From Fennellomyces sp. T-0311 (taxonomy: Eukaryota; Mucoromycota; Mucoromycetes; Mucorales; Lichtheimiaceae): a stretch of DNA of 64,000 bases. The stretch covers positions 776,189 to 840,188 of the forward strand of contig JALLLT010000017.1 in the NCBI GenBank assembly GCA_025266875.1, written 5' to 3'. Under the pieces are notes generated by a model that made no database searches, had not been told where the DNA came from, and saw nothing but the letters and a program-made list of their open reading frames with translations. The first letter of the stretch is position 1; each line of letters begins with the position of its first letter. Both the position numbers and the translations under genes were made by a program. Shown here piece by piece: positions 24,517 to 37,386 of the stretch.

Positions 24517-25480
24517 TTAAAAGAGTCCAGGGATCAATGCCTTTCGTGGTGTAGCTGCAGGGAAACGAGATTCATACCATTTTTTGGTATTGAATGCTCG
24601 ACAGCCGAGGTACGCAGTGGCGGCTATTTGCAACGGCAATGCCAGAATGTTTTGTGACACCAGCACCAACGCCATAAAAGTTACAATTTCACCAAGCTAA
24701 TTAACTGCGTTAGCATGAACAAAGGCAAGTGTATCCTGCGCTTACATAATGGGGGCACCATACAAGCTCAAAAAGTCCGCCTTCTGGAATCTGTCATCAG
24801 AATGTTAGTCGATGCATATGCATGAAAGTAAAGCATACCTTGTATGTGGTATCTCCTTTGCTTTTTCTCAAATTGGCCAAGACACGGTGATGGTAATGGT
24901 TCAGAATTTCACCAGCCAGGAAAAAGCAGAGACCGAGTATCATTTGTCTCTGAGAAATCATATCCAGCGGTACCTGAGTTGCCAAGAAAACGAGAATGCC
25001 GGTAAGCGATGCATAGGCAGTAGATATCATGCAAGCATCTATCACTGAAGTATGCCCGGAGTATCGATGAATGGACAAGACTTCCTAAAAAAATAAAGAC
25101 GTGTATGAGTGTGCGCCTTATATTTTATAAGGATGGGTACTTACATAAAGTCTTTTGAGATAGTGAAGGAAATTCAGCTGAGAGATCCAAAATGCGTGCT
25201 TGTTGAGTGTTGAGACCATGGCCCACAAGGATATAGCAGCCGCTGGTGAATAAATTAATAGCATCCCAATACGTGATGGTATCTATTTTACACTTTTAAA
25301 TGACTTGACACGTCTCGGTTGAATCGACCTTACTTTGAGACTGGTTTTCTCCGAGATTGCAAACTTTGAGTACTTCATGCGTGTCACTGGATTCAGTTCA
25401 CGGATAACCATAATCGCAGCAGTTAGCATTGTTGCGAGGCCAAGACCCAGATTGGTGACAGTTGGGTCAGAAATGTACAT
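24517..25480 (-). CDS. Steroid 5-alpha-reductase-family membrane enzyme
   Basis: On the minus strand the model joins 25480-25334, 25282-25145, 25084-24839, 24790-24746 and 24696-24517 (251 aa). The family reduces double bonds using NADPH at the ER; members act on steroids, enoyl-CoA or polyprenol. Signatures are MKYSKFA and PSRIGMLLIYSPA near the N-terminus, FFLAGEILNHYHHRVLANLR, the hallmark IPEGGLFELVWCPHY encoded by its own 45-bp exon, LGEI right after, and the C-terminal KKWYESRFP...RKALIPGLF. The four introns are 48-60 bp and all keep frame. The length is close to yeast polyprenol reductase Dfg10, but the sequence alone does not fix the substrate. An in-frame ATG at 25549 would add 23 residues. 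The gene converges with the CRAL-TRIO gene. Confidence 0.87.
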
Positions 25481-25734
25481 CGTAATGAATAAAGTATAAA
25501 GATGGATGCTTATCGAATTTTTTGCAAATTTATGCGTGGCCAATTTCATTGTTTCTCTTGGCGAGTCTTATTCGATTGGCTACCCCTGCAGTGTATTCTC
25601 CCTTTTCTTGATCAACCCTACTACTGCGTATAGGCACTACACAACATCTTGGGTCATTAATGCCCGAACGGGTAGAACTTCTGTTGTGTATAAACTGTTT
25701 ATTCCTATCATAAGCTACTACTGTTGCGCGATTA

Positions 25735-28700
25735 CTATATCTGTAACTGTCTTTCAGTTGAGCGATGGCCTTTGTTGATGCTGTTTGTTCTATGGGCAGG
25801 TGATCCGGGTATAATAAGTGGTGGTGGTTTCTTGGAAAGTTGCCTCTTCGTCTAATTTAAAGTGTCAATAACCACATATAGCAACATACAAAGAGACCTT
25901 ACTTTCTTCGGTAACTTTTGTGATTCACTATTTGACGAAGCCGAGGCATACGGTGTATTTTCCTGTGACAATCTGGAATCGGAATTTGCAGCATTGCGTC
26001 GCGTTCGACGCGGTGTACCTATTGTTCCCAGTTTTTCTGCAATGCGGCCAAAGAAACGGGTTGACGTTCGAGCAAGTCCCATTGTTGCAGCACTTAATGC
26101 ACGCGGCAAGCCGGGAGTAGCTTGTGGTGGCAACTGTGCAGCAGGATTCTTTTTGCTTTGAACCTTGACACTGCTGGTTGATTGGAGTGATGTGGTGCTT
26201 CCATTGACTTTGTTATTAAGCGAACCATGACGCGATAGTCTAAAGATCATGCTTTCCGTATTAACCGAGCCAGCGGCTAATGGAGGAAGCTGTTGTGAAT
26301 TGTTCATTCCAGTGATGGTTGAATGGGTACTGTGTGTAGAAGGTGGTCGACGAGGCGTTTCATTCATTACCATCGGTTCTGACATGCGAAGTCGGCTCGG
26401 CAGAGATGCTTTTCTGCGCACAGCGCTTCGGAACATATCTTGGGGTGACGATACGCTTGTTGTTGGTGTTGGACCTTTGGGTAGTGGGTGATGATGATGG
26501 TGATTATGATGATATTCGTCCTCAATCGCTTTGATACTCGTGAACGCCAGCATGGATGCGGATTTACCCATACGACTCTTTCGTTTCCATTGCTCCATGC
26601 CACTCGAACGGTCGTTCTTGGCCTGGGATCGTGCGGTAAGAATTGGCGTAGTGCATACGTCTTCAAACTTGTTATCTATCCCGATGGAGCGTAAACTATA
26701 TTGCTGATACCGTCGTTGTGATCGAAAATCGGCAACAGTATTCGTGACAAAGTCGCAAAAGTCGCTGAGGCTCGCTTGCGATCGCATACCTGGGGAATTG
26801 ATTACGCTACTTTGCGCAGATGAATGAGTGGGTGAATCTGTCACTACGTCATCCGAAGTATCGATGGAAAATGTGGTGCGTGGGGTATCGGGCTTATCGT
26901 GCACCGTATGGTTTCCACCCTGCGCATCTGACCGGGAAAAGGAACTACAAAGGCTGGTGCATGATGAAGAGCCATGTACATGTACTAATGGTTGCGTCGT
27001 TTGCGTAGCGCTCGAAGGTAAACTGAACGATGACACAAATAACTCTTCGACGGCGCTGCTAGATGTTTGACTCTCCTCAAACTCTTCTTTGGACCTTTTT
27101 ACGGCACCGCGCAAAGAGTCCAGCCAGATGTGTTTTTCAGCGTCACACATGGCCGCGAATTCAATCGATTGGGTGTCGCTGAAAAGAAGCCAAGAGTGTG
27201 GAAGACTGGCTAGGGTTGCAGAGTCAGATATATAAAAGATCTTTTTAAAAGAACAAGCCCAGTCCATTCACACATACGCTGCTCGTCTGGGAGATCTTGG
27301 ACGTCAAATGTACGAAGTGGAAACCAGTGTCGCGGCTCGTATCGTTCATGTCTCTTGCCTTTGGCAATAATCATGTACGAGCTGAATAGCGCACATCCGA
27401 GACGTTTCACCTTTGTGCTTTCGGATAGGATCCGGATGTCCAAAGTGCCGATTAGGATACACGAACCAAGTACCCCGTAAAAGCGCTTGGAAGCAGCCTA
27501 CAGTATATCTTAATATGCGTTCAGCTTGGCATGCCTTAGATCATACATTGACCCAATCCGAATCCAGTCTGCTTAAAAACAATTTGGTCTTGCGTCTGGC
27601 TTCCATCCGCGACTTCTCGGTGTTTAGGCGCAGGGCAACTCCGTGCATGACATTTAATGCCATCATAAGTGATTCGTGCTCCACAGTACCTGATTGGACC
27701 GTTTTGCTCATCGATTCGAGTATCAGCTTGTACTTCAGCAGTCGTTGGACGGGCTATGTACTTGTATGAGTATTGACGCATAAGCTTCACGATATCCTTT
27801 TTGCTTACCATGATCATATAGTCTTCGAACATACGACGGCCATTCATATCATCCGTGGAACGCTTGAACCGATTCAGCTTCTCCAGTGCTTGCTGATAGG
27901 CGATGTTACTTGTCATGAGCTCCTTGTGGACTTCGGTAGCCCTGTCTTGGTAGATGCAGTAATCGATATACACATCGAATTTGTCGGCCTGCGCAGAAAA
28001 TTAATCTGCCTGATTTTGGACGCGTAACATGATTGTCAAACACTTACCCATTCGCAAAACTGGCGCGCAATTCGTATCAGGCGTTGATCAACTTGATCCC
28101 TCTTATCCTGCTCGACATGACTCGCTGACAAGAGTGCTTCAGAAAACTGTGTTTGGAACGTCAACACCTGACTGCAGTTACGAAACAGTCGCTCTTTCAT
28201 ACGATCCGGGACACAATTCACATCAGCAATCCCGCGGAAGAAGTGCTAATTGTACACTCATGTGAGTTACCAATGGGAAAAAGAGAAGGCTATAGCTTAC
28301 ATTAACAAGGTGGCTCAAATCCTTGCAATAGCTTGCTTCTGTGTCAATGAGCTCATGGATGGCACCTTGTCGTCTGCGAGCGTGACGTTCTGCGAGTGTT
28401 GTTGTTCCTGTGATAGCTTCCTGGTTGGATTGAATAACAGGTTTGATGGGGCTTTCTTCTTCGTTTCTGTCAATAGCAGCTTTGATATCCACAGGTGATT
28501 CCACGACAGCTACAGGCGATTCTCCAGCAATGGGTGATTCCACTGTTACTGGTGATACATCAATATCCGTTTCAATGTTGCTAAGAACCTGATCGACAAT
28601 ACGATGGATCGTTGCTGTGTCGACGCGAAGGATCAAGTCTCTGCCGAGCTGCGCGGCTGCTGTTGACGAGGGCAATGGATGATCGGAAGTTAATTTACTG

Positions 28701-29083
28701 TTTTTTGTTGGTAAAGGAGCATTCTTTTTTGCAGCTTTGGCAGCTGCCACGACAGCAGCAGCAGCAGCAGATATTTCAGCTTTTCGTTGACGCATTCTTT
28801 GCTGAGCCAAATCATCGCTAACCAAAGACAATGCACTGTATCTCGCTTGTTGGTGTTGGACACCAAGATTGACGGTTGAAGAGGATGAGTATTCGGCGGT
28901 GACAAATGATGCAGAGTCGTCTGATATTGCTAGCGAAACGCTGCTTGCGGTTACTCCACCCAAAGAATCGGTTGATGCGTGTGCCTGATCTGCCATGCGC
29001 TGACCGGGCGAGACGGAACCCGCGGGGCTTTTTTGCATATTGCTAGATGGATCTGAAGCATAATACAGCTCCTTGGTCATATG
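25735..29083 (-). CDS. RhoGEF (DH-PH) protein
   Basis: On the minus strand the model joins 29083-28301, 28245-28048, 27988-27791, 27753-27547, 27497-27278, 27209-25903 and 25851-25735 (1,009 aa). It should catalyse GDP-GTP exchange on a Rho-family GTPase. The first ~225 residues are low-complexity with an Ala-rich stretch. The DH domain starts at AIHELIDTEASYCKDLSHLVN and includes PVQRLLKYKLILESM. The PH domain follows (KVKRLGCALFSSYMIIAKG, HWFPLRTFDV, then QSIEFAAMCDAEKHIWLDSLR across an intron). The C-terminal ~400 residues are Ser/Thr/Pro-rich and disordered. All six junctions keep frame; the intron at 27754-27790 is only 37 bp. The ATG at 29164 is an in-frame alternative start. It differs from CDC24 in lacking CH and PB1 domains. 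Confidence 0.9.
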
Positions 29084-30573
29084 GGTGAATGATATGGAAA
29101 GGTAAAAAGAGACAATGGAAGAATAAAAAAGTGCGAGCTCCGTTTGATCTGGCAAAGCTGGCATGTCGGAAACTTATTAAGTGATTGGAACCTCTTTCCC
29201 AAAACAGAGCATGCATAAGGAACCTGGAACAGTCTAAAGTTCGAGGCTCATAGTCAATATTTCGACAGTGCATGATCCACTGTGATATTATCATTGACCA
29301 TACAATGAACTTGCAAACGTGCTACTTTTCGCTTTACTGCATATTTCGCGTTCAATTACCATGACGCATGAATTGTCAATTCAACGCATACATCGGTCGT
29401 AATTACAAGCTGCGGATAGCAGAAAAAAACTTAGAACAGGTACCTGTTATCCTTTCTCTCGGGTTGATTTGCCCCTTGTACATAGGATCACCACTGTTAT
29501 GGTATATTACTACCAAAAGCGACACAAGATCTGCACATTTTGCGTAGTATCTTAATAGCTATATTGCATTAATTTTCACGCATCTACTCACGCTTTTCCA
29601 TTTGGCATCTCTGTCGATGCATTAATACGCTTACCGTCTTTAAAATCTAGGACAGTAAAATCATCTTTAATGTCTTATTTTTCAAATATGCCAACGAATC
29701 GTATCGCTTTGGTAGTTTGTATGCTTCTTTCAGCTAAACTGCCCATTATTCAATTACGTGCCATCAAGAAAATTATCCACGTCATATAAACTGTAATACA
29801 TAATCCCTAACTTAGTTCTCCTTAATCACTTTAGTTAAAAAAAGTGCATTGATACGTAGTAATTTACAACGTACAAATTTTGCCTTGGTATTCATCATTG
29901 GTAGCACAATCGCAGGTTGTCCCATCTAGAAGAATACTTCGTGATCATACATTGTCCAGTATATTTCCGCTTAGCGCGTGGGCATGCTCTTCTCCTAGTT
30001 ATCACCGAAATCTTTGAGAATTACTACAGGGACTGCTGTAGTCCTCCCGGCACTTTAGCAGAGTGGGTATACCTGGTGATATAAACTGTAATCCATTCCT
30101 CGGGCCCAAGAAATACGTTGACAGAAAACCAAAGTAATGGTACCATGTTATAAAAAAGGCATCATTCGAAAAGAACCGTTGCCTGAATATGCTTATATTA
30201 GTTACGACACGTCGCCAAGTTACTGACGCGTTGCTGGGTTACACGGACAACAAATGCCTGAGGGTACTCCGCGTCAAAAGTTGATGCCTAAAATTAATAA
30301 AGTTGCCACCGGTGGTAAAACAGCACGAACTTGTTGTAACAGTAGAGAGAAACTAAAGTTTAGGGATAGATCGATGCCCACAATCCCCATCACATTCTTT
30401 GCGCGGGGGCAATACACTTTCAAAAGCCAAAACTTTGATCAGAACCGAACGAAAGACTCAGTACAGAATGAAATTTGATTGGCTGAGCTTCTCTACCGAC
30501 TGACGTCGTCGGGTGTGCACCCAGCTTCAGCGCTACCAAACAACAATAATAAACCCTCTTTAAATTACGCAGA
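29084..30573. other. Intergenic region between divergent RhoGEF and NDUFA6 genes
   Basis: AT-rich region of about 1.5 kb serving as promoter for both flanking genes. No supported gene, repeat or RNA was seen. Confidence 0.5.
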
Positions 30574-31174
30574 ATGGCTGCAGTTTTCTGTGTTTCCGCA
30601 TTTGCAGAGACGACTCTCTCGTCGCAATCACCTGCCGAAGCCACTCGCCGTGCTCTCTCTCTGTACAGAAAGTTCCAAAAATCGGTAAGCGCATGCCTTT
30701 TCAGTAATCGGACAATTGGGGGTTCGCGTGTTTTTGCCTCCTAATGAGCCACACCTGACATTCTTGGCAACTGGAGTTGGGTCCTTGGAAAAAAAAAGGA
30801 GAGACATAGTTGGCCCAAGAGTTTAATGGGAGTCGGGTTGCTATGGGGGATTCCCAAAAGTAAAGTTTTGGGTAAGATTGGAAAGAAGCTAAATGAATTG
30901 TTTTGACTTATAGGTCCCAGAGATTCAGAAGCTTCACGAGCTGGATATCCCCATTGCGGCTTTGCGTGCCAAGATTCGCGAGGAATTCGAGAAGCATCGT
31001 TACGTCAAAGATCTCCAAGTGCGTGACGTCTTGATCGCCAAGGGCCAAATGGAGTACCAAGAAACGATCAACGTGTGGAAGCAGCAGACGCATATCTACC
31101 GCTACTTTGCAGAGGAAGAGGCAGCACCAAAGCCAACCACATTCCTGGACAAATTTTACGAAGGCAGATCTTAG
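30574..31174 (+). CDS. Mitochondrial complex I subunit NDUFA6 / B14 (LYR-motif protein)
   Basis: The model joins 30574-30684 and 30914-31174 (123 aa, matching the family). NDUFA6 is a peripheral-arm accessory subunit of NADH:ubiquinone oxidoreductase that binds the acyl carrier protein through its LYR motif. Visible features are the A-L-S-L-Y-R-K-F LYR motif just before the intron and VPEIQKLHELDIPI just after it. Then comes a long basic helix with KIREEFEKHRYVKDLQVRDVLIAKGQMEYQETINVWKQ. The intron is 229 bp, three to four times longer than most introns in this window, and keeps frame. No other LYR family member has this combination. Complex I itself must be present in this fungus if the gene is functional. 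Confidence 0.93.
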
Positions 31175-31505
31175 ACAATGGGAAATACAATGCGCCTAGA
31201 AACATATCTCAGTGATGTAGGTCTCGTTTTTTAAAGGAGTTCGTGCGTGTCGTGAGCGAGAGTATGTGTGTGTGTGTTTTCGTCTCTAAGGAAACGTGTA
31301 ATCTCCGTTTGGAGGAGTGCGGGTTTAAGGGCTTGGAGAGAATGGAAGTTTTCCATCGATCTATCCATAACCTTTTTCTGTGTATCTTTGAAATTACCCT
31401 GGCTACCAAGGGGCGGGTCTGAGAGCAGAAAGAGCCACTCTATTCCCTTTCCCTTTTCCAACGAGGGAATATTTTATTTTCCTTCCCTCTTCTGCTCTTC
31501 TCAAC
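31175..31505. other. Intergenic spacer
   Basis: Contains a GT-rich tract near 31,265. It probably holds the 3' end of NDUFA6 and the promoter of the next small gene. Nothing else was seen. Confidence 0.4.
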
Positions 31506-31901
31506 ATGGCTCCCATCCTTCACGGTCAGCACGAATCCCGCCTGTCGTTCCACGGTAACAACCTGTGGACTGACCTGTGGACCGACCTGATCAACGCTAT
31601 TCGACCTATTCCCGCGCCTCCCTCACGATCCCGAAAAATAATGCACAATAGAATAGAGCCGCTCGAGACGATCGTCCACCAGCAGCAGGACGCCATCTTC
31701 GAGTCCTCGAAATTCCAGACCGAGTACGTCTCGTTTCCAAGACTCGCCGAGGAAGACCAGCTGCAGGACGAAGACAGCCAAGATGAACGCGCTGCGCTTC
31801 AGCCCCCGGCAGACCAGCCGCCAACGAAGGCTGCGACGCAAAGAAGAATAAGTGACGGCGGATCCCGACGGCGCCTGTTGGGCAGCTCTTGGATGTTCTG
31901 A
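31506..31901 (+). CDS. Small hypothetical protein
   Basis: A single-exon frame of 131 codons opens with ATGGCTCCC after a pyrimidine-rich leader. The N-terminal third has a repeated tryptophan motif (LWTDLWTDLI). The rest is charged and probably disordered, with an acidic stretch (EEDQLQDEDSQDE) and a basic C-terminus (RRISDGGSRRRLLG). I recognise no family. The GC-rich codon use resembles the neighbouring housekeeping genes, which supports it being real. There is no signal peptide or membrane segment. A chance open frame cannot be excluded. Confidence 0.5.
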   Translation: MAPILHGQHESRLSFHGNNLWTDLWTDLINAIRPIPAPPSRSRKIMHNRIEPLETIVHQQQDAIFESSKFQTEYVSFPRLAEEDQLQDEDSQDERAALQPPADQPPTKAATQRRISDGGSRRRLLGSSWMF

Positions 31902-32242
31902 CTTGCCACCCGATCTATAATACGACTGTAAACACACACCCTTTTTTCTACACATACAAGAAAAGAACAGCCACCTGTATATACACATTTCCTTTACAAC
32001 TAATTACGCTCCCCTTCTCTTTATCCGTACGGTTCCTACGTTATTCTGTTTATCTTGCATGATAAATGTTTTGGACGTAATAGCAATTCTGCAGGACAGA
32101 AGCTATTGTTAATTTTATTAGGGATTTAAAGTTCTAAAAATTGACGTATACACATGAGATGACACCCGGTCCATAGAGCACGGTGATATAACTAATTTAT
32201 GTAAATTTGAAAAGATATGCATCAATGAAAGCAGAGAGTGCA
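31902..32242. other. Intergenic spacer between convergent genes
   Basis: AT-rich; only the presumed 3' regions of the flanking genes. Nothing else was seen. Confidence 0.4.
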
Positions 32243-33173
32243 TCAAAGTGCATCGACAGCGACCATGTCCCAGCCCGCATTGACCCTGGATAAGCCTTTG
32301 ATCGTCATGAGGCACTCCGTGAGCTCATTCTGATCGAGTGATAGTCGCAGATCGTCTCGGCAAATAACCGTAAGTGTCTCGATCCAGGGGTACAAGGTTT
32401 TGTTGGTCAAAAGGGGTCTGACAAAGGAGAAATGGTCGGCGTGTTCAACGTGAAGCGTGAGGTGTTTGAGTCGGGGGAGTGTCTGCCTCAGTTGTTGTGC
32501 ATCTAGGCTTTCTGCAGCCAAGATCGTCAGGGACTCGAGCTGTGGCAAGTCACTTGGCAGCCAATGGAGCGGACATGAAGGTAAATCGAGCATCTTCAAT
32601 GTATCCTGCGAATTTTGCAGCCAGTTGCGCATGGCTGGTTCAGCTGACGGAGTTAACATTGGGAATTCGTCTTGAAGAGGGTCCCGGAGGGTAATACTTT
32701 CGGTCCGTCCCTCGTAACATGGCAAGGCATTTTCTATCAGTGGCACATGCATCGATGATGGAACATAAATATTGATATTTGTCAAAACGTGCTTTTGTTG
32801 TCTTTCGAATAAAGTTTTGAGCAATTCGATAGCCGACTTGGATTCTGTCATCTCTATTGCCATGGTGACACAGCTTGTCCGAAATGCCTTGGTGCGACGT
32901 GCCAAAGTCTCGTTGAGTGCTTTGGTCGTATCTTGTGATGACTTATCAAGAATAACGTTCACAGGTCCTGACCAGATGCTCCGGTCAGAGGAGAGAGTGT
33001 TCAGCCGGCGACATGTACTAAGAATTTCCCATTACATCATGGTTGGATTGGGTCGAAATATAAAGTGAACTATTGTCATTTTACCTTGCTACGGAGGTCA
33101 AGTCCATATGGTTCTCATAGCTGATGTATTTAAGAATGCAAATAAGCAACTCGTTCGGAAGGTAAAGGAGCAT
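32243..33173 (-). CDS. F-box protein, possibly frameshifted
   Basis: On the minus strand the first exon (33173-33085) encodes an F-box start, YLPNELLICILKYISYENHMDLTSVA. The long second part encodes about 240 residues with leucine-rich spacing (LKMLDLPSCPLHWLPSDLPQLESLTIL, LPRLKHLTLHV), as in F-box/LRR substrate receptors of SCF ubiquitin ligases. The join is a problem. The natural acceptor at 33019 gives the expected F-box continuation TCRRL but then runs out of frame by one base. An acceptor at 32979 keeps frame (SIWSGPVNV) but deletes the CRRLN part. Either the gene carries a 1-bp insertion near 33001 and is damaged, or it uses the second acceptor. A related F-box gene lies at 39137-40688. 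Confidence 0.65.
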
Positions 33174-36100
33174 TATGTTAGTTCGGAGAGAAAGAGGGTG
33201 TGATAAGCTGTCAGCAATGTAAAAAAAGAAGAAGAAGATGGAGAAAAAAAAAGGAGAATCGGGCTCCCTACACCCGTCAACCAGACTTCCCCGTCTCAAT
33301 TATGTCCAATGGTCTGGTTTATGATATATGGCGCAGGTGTTTGTGCCTGACGTAAACAAGAGCACAACGGCTTAAATTCTGTTCGCTAGCCTCCCCCCAA
33401 ATAATTCTGCTTCGGTCACGAACAAACTGACTTTGGTCTGACCGGGTGAATATCCCAAAGCAAGCTATTTCTGTCCGAAAATTAAATCACATTTAAAGCG
33501 TCTTTGCGTCTCCATTCCACGTTATCACTGCTCAGCAATTATTGTTCTTCTTCGGATCCCGTAAATAAATCAAGTCTTTTGTTACTCTATCAGTAGGGCC
33601 ATTTGTGAAACAATTAATATAACAACAAAGAGCCTTTATTATTATTGAGTCACATCAGGACGTTTCAACAACAATCAATTCCTCTCTGTTGGAACGTATT
33701 ATTGTACATTCTGAGCTATATATGGAAAGACCTGGATTTGGATATCCCTGTATGTGTGAGAAATGAAGTCATTGAACCAGATGGCTACGCCTCTTCCTCT
33801 TTTACATTACTTTTGGTCCTATTCTCCCGAATCACTGGAAAATCGGGGCAAAAATGTTTATGATGGTTATGTAATTGCCAAAAGCATTTGATCGGACCGG
33901 CTTTCCGTTATTAGTAGTATCATCGGGTTATTCATACGATGGCATGTGCCAAGATTTAAAGTCGGCAGCTGACAAATTTACTTACAGATATTACGTGCAT
34001 CCGCTTTACAAAGTCAACAGACCCTGCCGTCATGCATTTGTGTGGCTTCACCACAATGTATAACCCCACATATACATAATCATGCTATGCATCATTGATC
34101 ATCGATTGGTCTTCTAGTATTTTCCCATTGTTCTTCTACCATCTTCTTTTATGGCATAGTCCCTCCCGATGTTACCAATAGAAGTGTATATGAATTGGCG
34201 TATATCTATAAGACAATCTTTCGGGCATAAGTGTGCCACCGATTAATGATGTGATCAACGCGGAATCTATACAGGTTGAATATGTTCCAAGCTTTAACGT
34301 TGCTGGTCTGAATACATAGATTAGGTACAAATATACTGCTTTGCTTTTCTGGAAGGATGAATGTTTGACAGTGGCGTATCGAAAACAAACGTATTTGAAG
34401 TGATGTAATAGCTCTTTGAATGTCAAGCATGGAAACATTAGGTTTTTTGGAAAGTTCAGATCGAGTGCAGTATTGGGACCCGGGACATCGATCGAGAAGT
34501 TTTTTTAGGTACGTTCGCAGGCAGATATGGTTACTCTTTCCCATTCCGATCAAAGAATTTGGGAAGTATGACTCACAGTACCCAACGCCTTTAGCTAAAC
34601 CAAAACAGCCAGCAATGTTAGCTGTCAGTGTAAGGTTTCACGCTACGTACGTAGAGAGCTATATAAGGCTACTATAGACAAAGGCAAGCACGAATCTTTT
34701 TGGCTAACATTGCTACATATGCACTATGAAAGAAGCACGCAAAGCTTATAATATATGCTTTCTATATCCCAGATCCGATCTCTCGGGTGTGGAATCATGA
34801 GAAATATATATTTCAAGACGAAAATTTCCAGAGTCAATGAGCCACAATATTTTAAAAAAATATTGGTAAATGCAATTGATGATTTTGCCTGCTCTCATAA
34901 CAGGCTGCTGGCTGGAGACGGTTCGGAACTATAATCTTTCGTAACCATAGGAGGCTCTCAGTAACTTTGTATTGTACAAGCCATGCACTTGTGTACCATG
35001 CATTAAGTGATCAACATTGACCCCCCCCCATTTAATTTAAGCGTTAAGGGGAACAGAAGTCTAAAATAGTACGATAACTCAAGTCGTAGCGAGAAGACTA
35101 TGAACTTATAGAATAACGCGACCGAGATTAATCTTGAGAAGCACATAGGGCGAATCCAGCAGTTATTTTTTTCATTGTAGTTACTGGTGGGCGGGAGGCA
35201 AGTTAATAAGCCGAACCTATAGTGTGCTACTTTCAAGTACAGTCCAAGTATGTATCAAGATAATTTGTATCTGAAATCTTAGTAAGGGCAGTAATTGCGC
35301 CAGTATGCTTCGAAGCTATGAAAATATTTAGCAAGGCACTCTGACATTCAGTTGCCCGAGTTTCAATAAAAATATTTAGAGGTGATTTTTGCCTCGCTGG
35401 GATGACTTTATTTGTTTACCTGCAAGCGCCGGAAAGGGTATCATCGAAGTTTTAGAAAATTTCCTGGTCAACTTTTAATTTTGTGTTTTTTCGATAAACG
35501 AGCAAGACAGCCTAAATTGTACATAAATAATACACTAACGATAAAGTTATACATTGCATGCCTGGTGGACCTAGACAAGTATTCAATTGTTATCTATGGG
35601 ACTTTCAACTACATCAGTTATTATAGTTTGGCATATCGCATAGATATGCTTCAACGCATAATACCTGACGTATTTTAATCCTCCATCACGTAGTTTTACT
35701 AGTCTAACTGCTTATTTATCAAGTGAACATGTGCAGAATGTTTAATTTTTTTTATTAAAGGGGAAGTATATACAAAATGGCAATCTGTTATTCTGCACCT
35801 GTGTCACATAAACAGATACCCAAAGCTTTCTGACGTTTCACTACCCACCTTGCATGCATATCAGAAAAACGGCGTATAAACAGTTTTTTGTATTTTTTTT
35901 ACTTTAAGGTTTCGGGAACCTTGATAACGGCAATCTATGTACAGATGCAAGATCAGTGACATGAATGACCGGAGACAGGAGCTCAAATTTGGAAAATAGT
36001 TTGGCTCCCACGGCATAGATACCTTTGTAGCGGGTACCATCATTAATTAAAAGTTCTGAGCAGCTGCTTTTCTACCTACGACGCAGCGACGATGATCTAT

Positions 36101-37386
36101 CAGTAGCAAATGGGGCAGGTAGAAATTTCGGTTTTGATGACAATGAAAAAGAACAGGAATGTTTTATTCCGGCGCGGACGTAGTAAGTGAGCTTCTACAA
36201 AGGCGATTCGATCCATAGCACTATTACTGGCAATAAGTACTTTAGCCAGTGAAACTTCATCAGGATCTCTGTATATTAACGTCATAAACATTCGCTGCGA
36301 TTGCCGTTACCAAAAAGCTTTTTAAAGGCAGGACGTAACTAAAACTACAGACGCAATAAGTATATTGCTCATTTGGATGTTATGCAGATTGTAAAGGATA
36401 TATTAGTAATGAGTGATACAGAACATTCACGGATAAATTTGTGATGTATACACCAGAACTTGTCCCAGTACATACCGGAAACAGATAAATGTTTGTCCAA
36501 GCGTACATAATACGGCGTGTTGAGAAGCTTACTGTCAAAGGTAAGTGATAATTAAGTGACATATGTTTTGATGTTTTATGCACATACTTGTGTCATCATA
36601 AAACTGATGTGTGCTAGCGTGTTTGATGCATTAGCCCTTGTATACCGGAATAACAAGTGCCTTGTGATGTATATACATAGTACTAAAAAAGAGATTCTAG
36701 AATGGTGCTGCTACTTGAAGTACATATCCGCACGCCTTGATGCGATATCACAGACGGTCGGTTCACCAAATGTTTCATGTTCGTTTCTGACGATTCGGGT
36801 TACCAAAACAATGACACTTTGAGGATAATAATATATAGATCTCGCCCTCCTTATAAATGGTTTTTATACATGAGTAAAGCCACCGACTCCAATAAGACGT
36901 ATCGGAGCGCTATCATTAATCAAGGTGAATCTAACTTCAGTGGCCGCGGCGGTAAGGATGATCTTTACGGCTATTAAAATCATAACCTTGAATATTCTCA
37001 CAGAGAGATAAAAGAGTAAGCTCAATTTTCTGGAAGGAGCCAATGCCAATCAACCTTGGTGCAGTATAAACGTACAAACAAGTGCATGGATTGTAAAACT
37101 CTCACATAAACTCCAAGTTAAGAGTATCTCTTTATATATGAATGGTTATAAGAATGGCTACATTATTTTACTACCAACTTGAGTGTACGAACGGCAGTGC
37201 TGAAGCACAAACTTGGCAAGTTGATTGAAGAAGAGAGTTACCATGGGCCCGTCAGGCGCCATGGCGTTTTAGGATCGGTCATTGAAAGTTGATGAAACAG
37301 CGAGGGCCTCCGGTAAAGCGATCTCCTACAGTGTGTCGTGTTCGTTACTTTCTCGGTTCCTTTTTTTTGCTACAGTATTAAACCCA
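33174..37386. other. Gene-poor AT-rich region, no supported gene
   Basis: About 4.2 kb without a supportable gene. A weakly protein-like plus-strand stretch lies at 33,645-34,062 in two frames, for example SGYSYDGMCQDLKSAADKF, but it has no recognisable family and no clean exon structure. Simple-sequence runs such as the C8 near 35,022 occur. No clear transposon ends were seen. Confidence 0.5.

Noticed and set aside
33645..34063. Possible gene in the desert (two plus-strand frames)
   Set aside because: No conserved motif and no in-phase splice between the frames.
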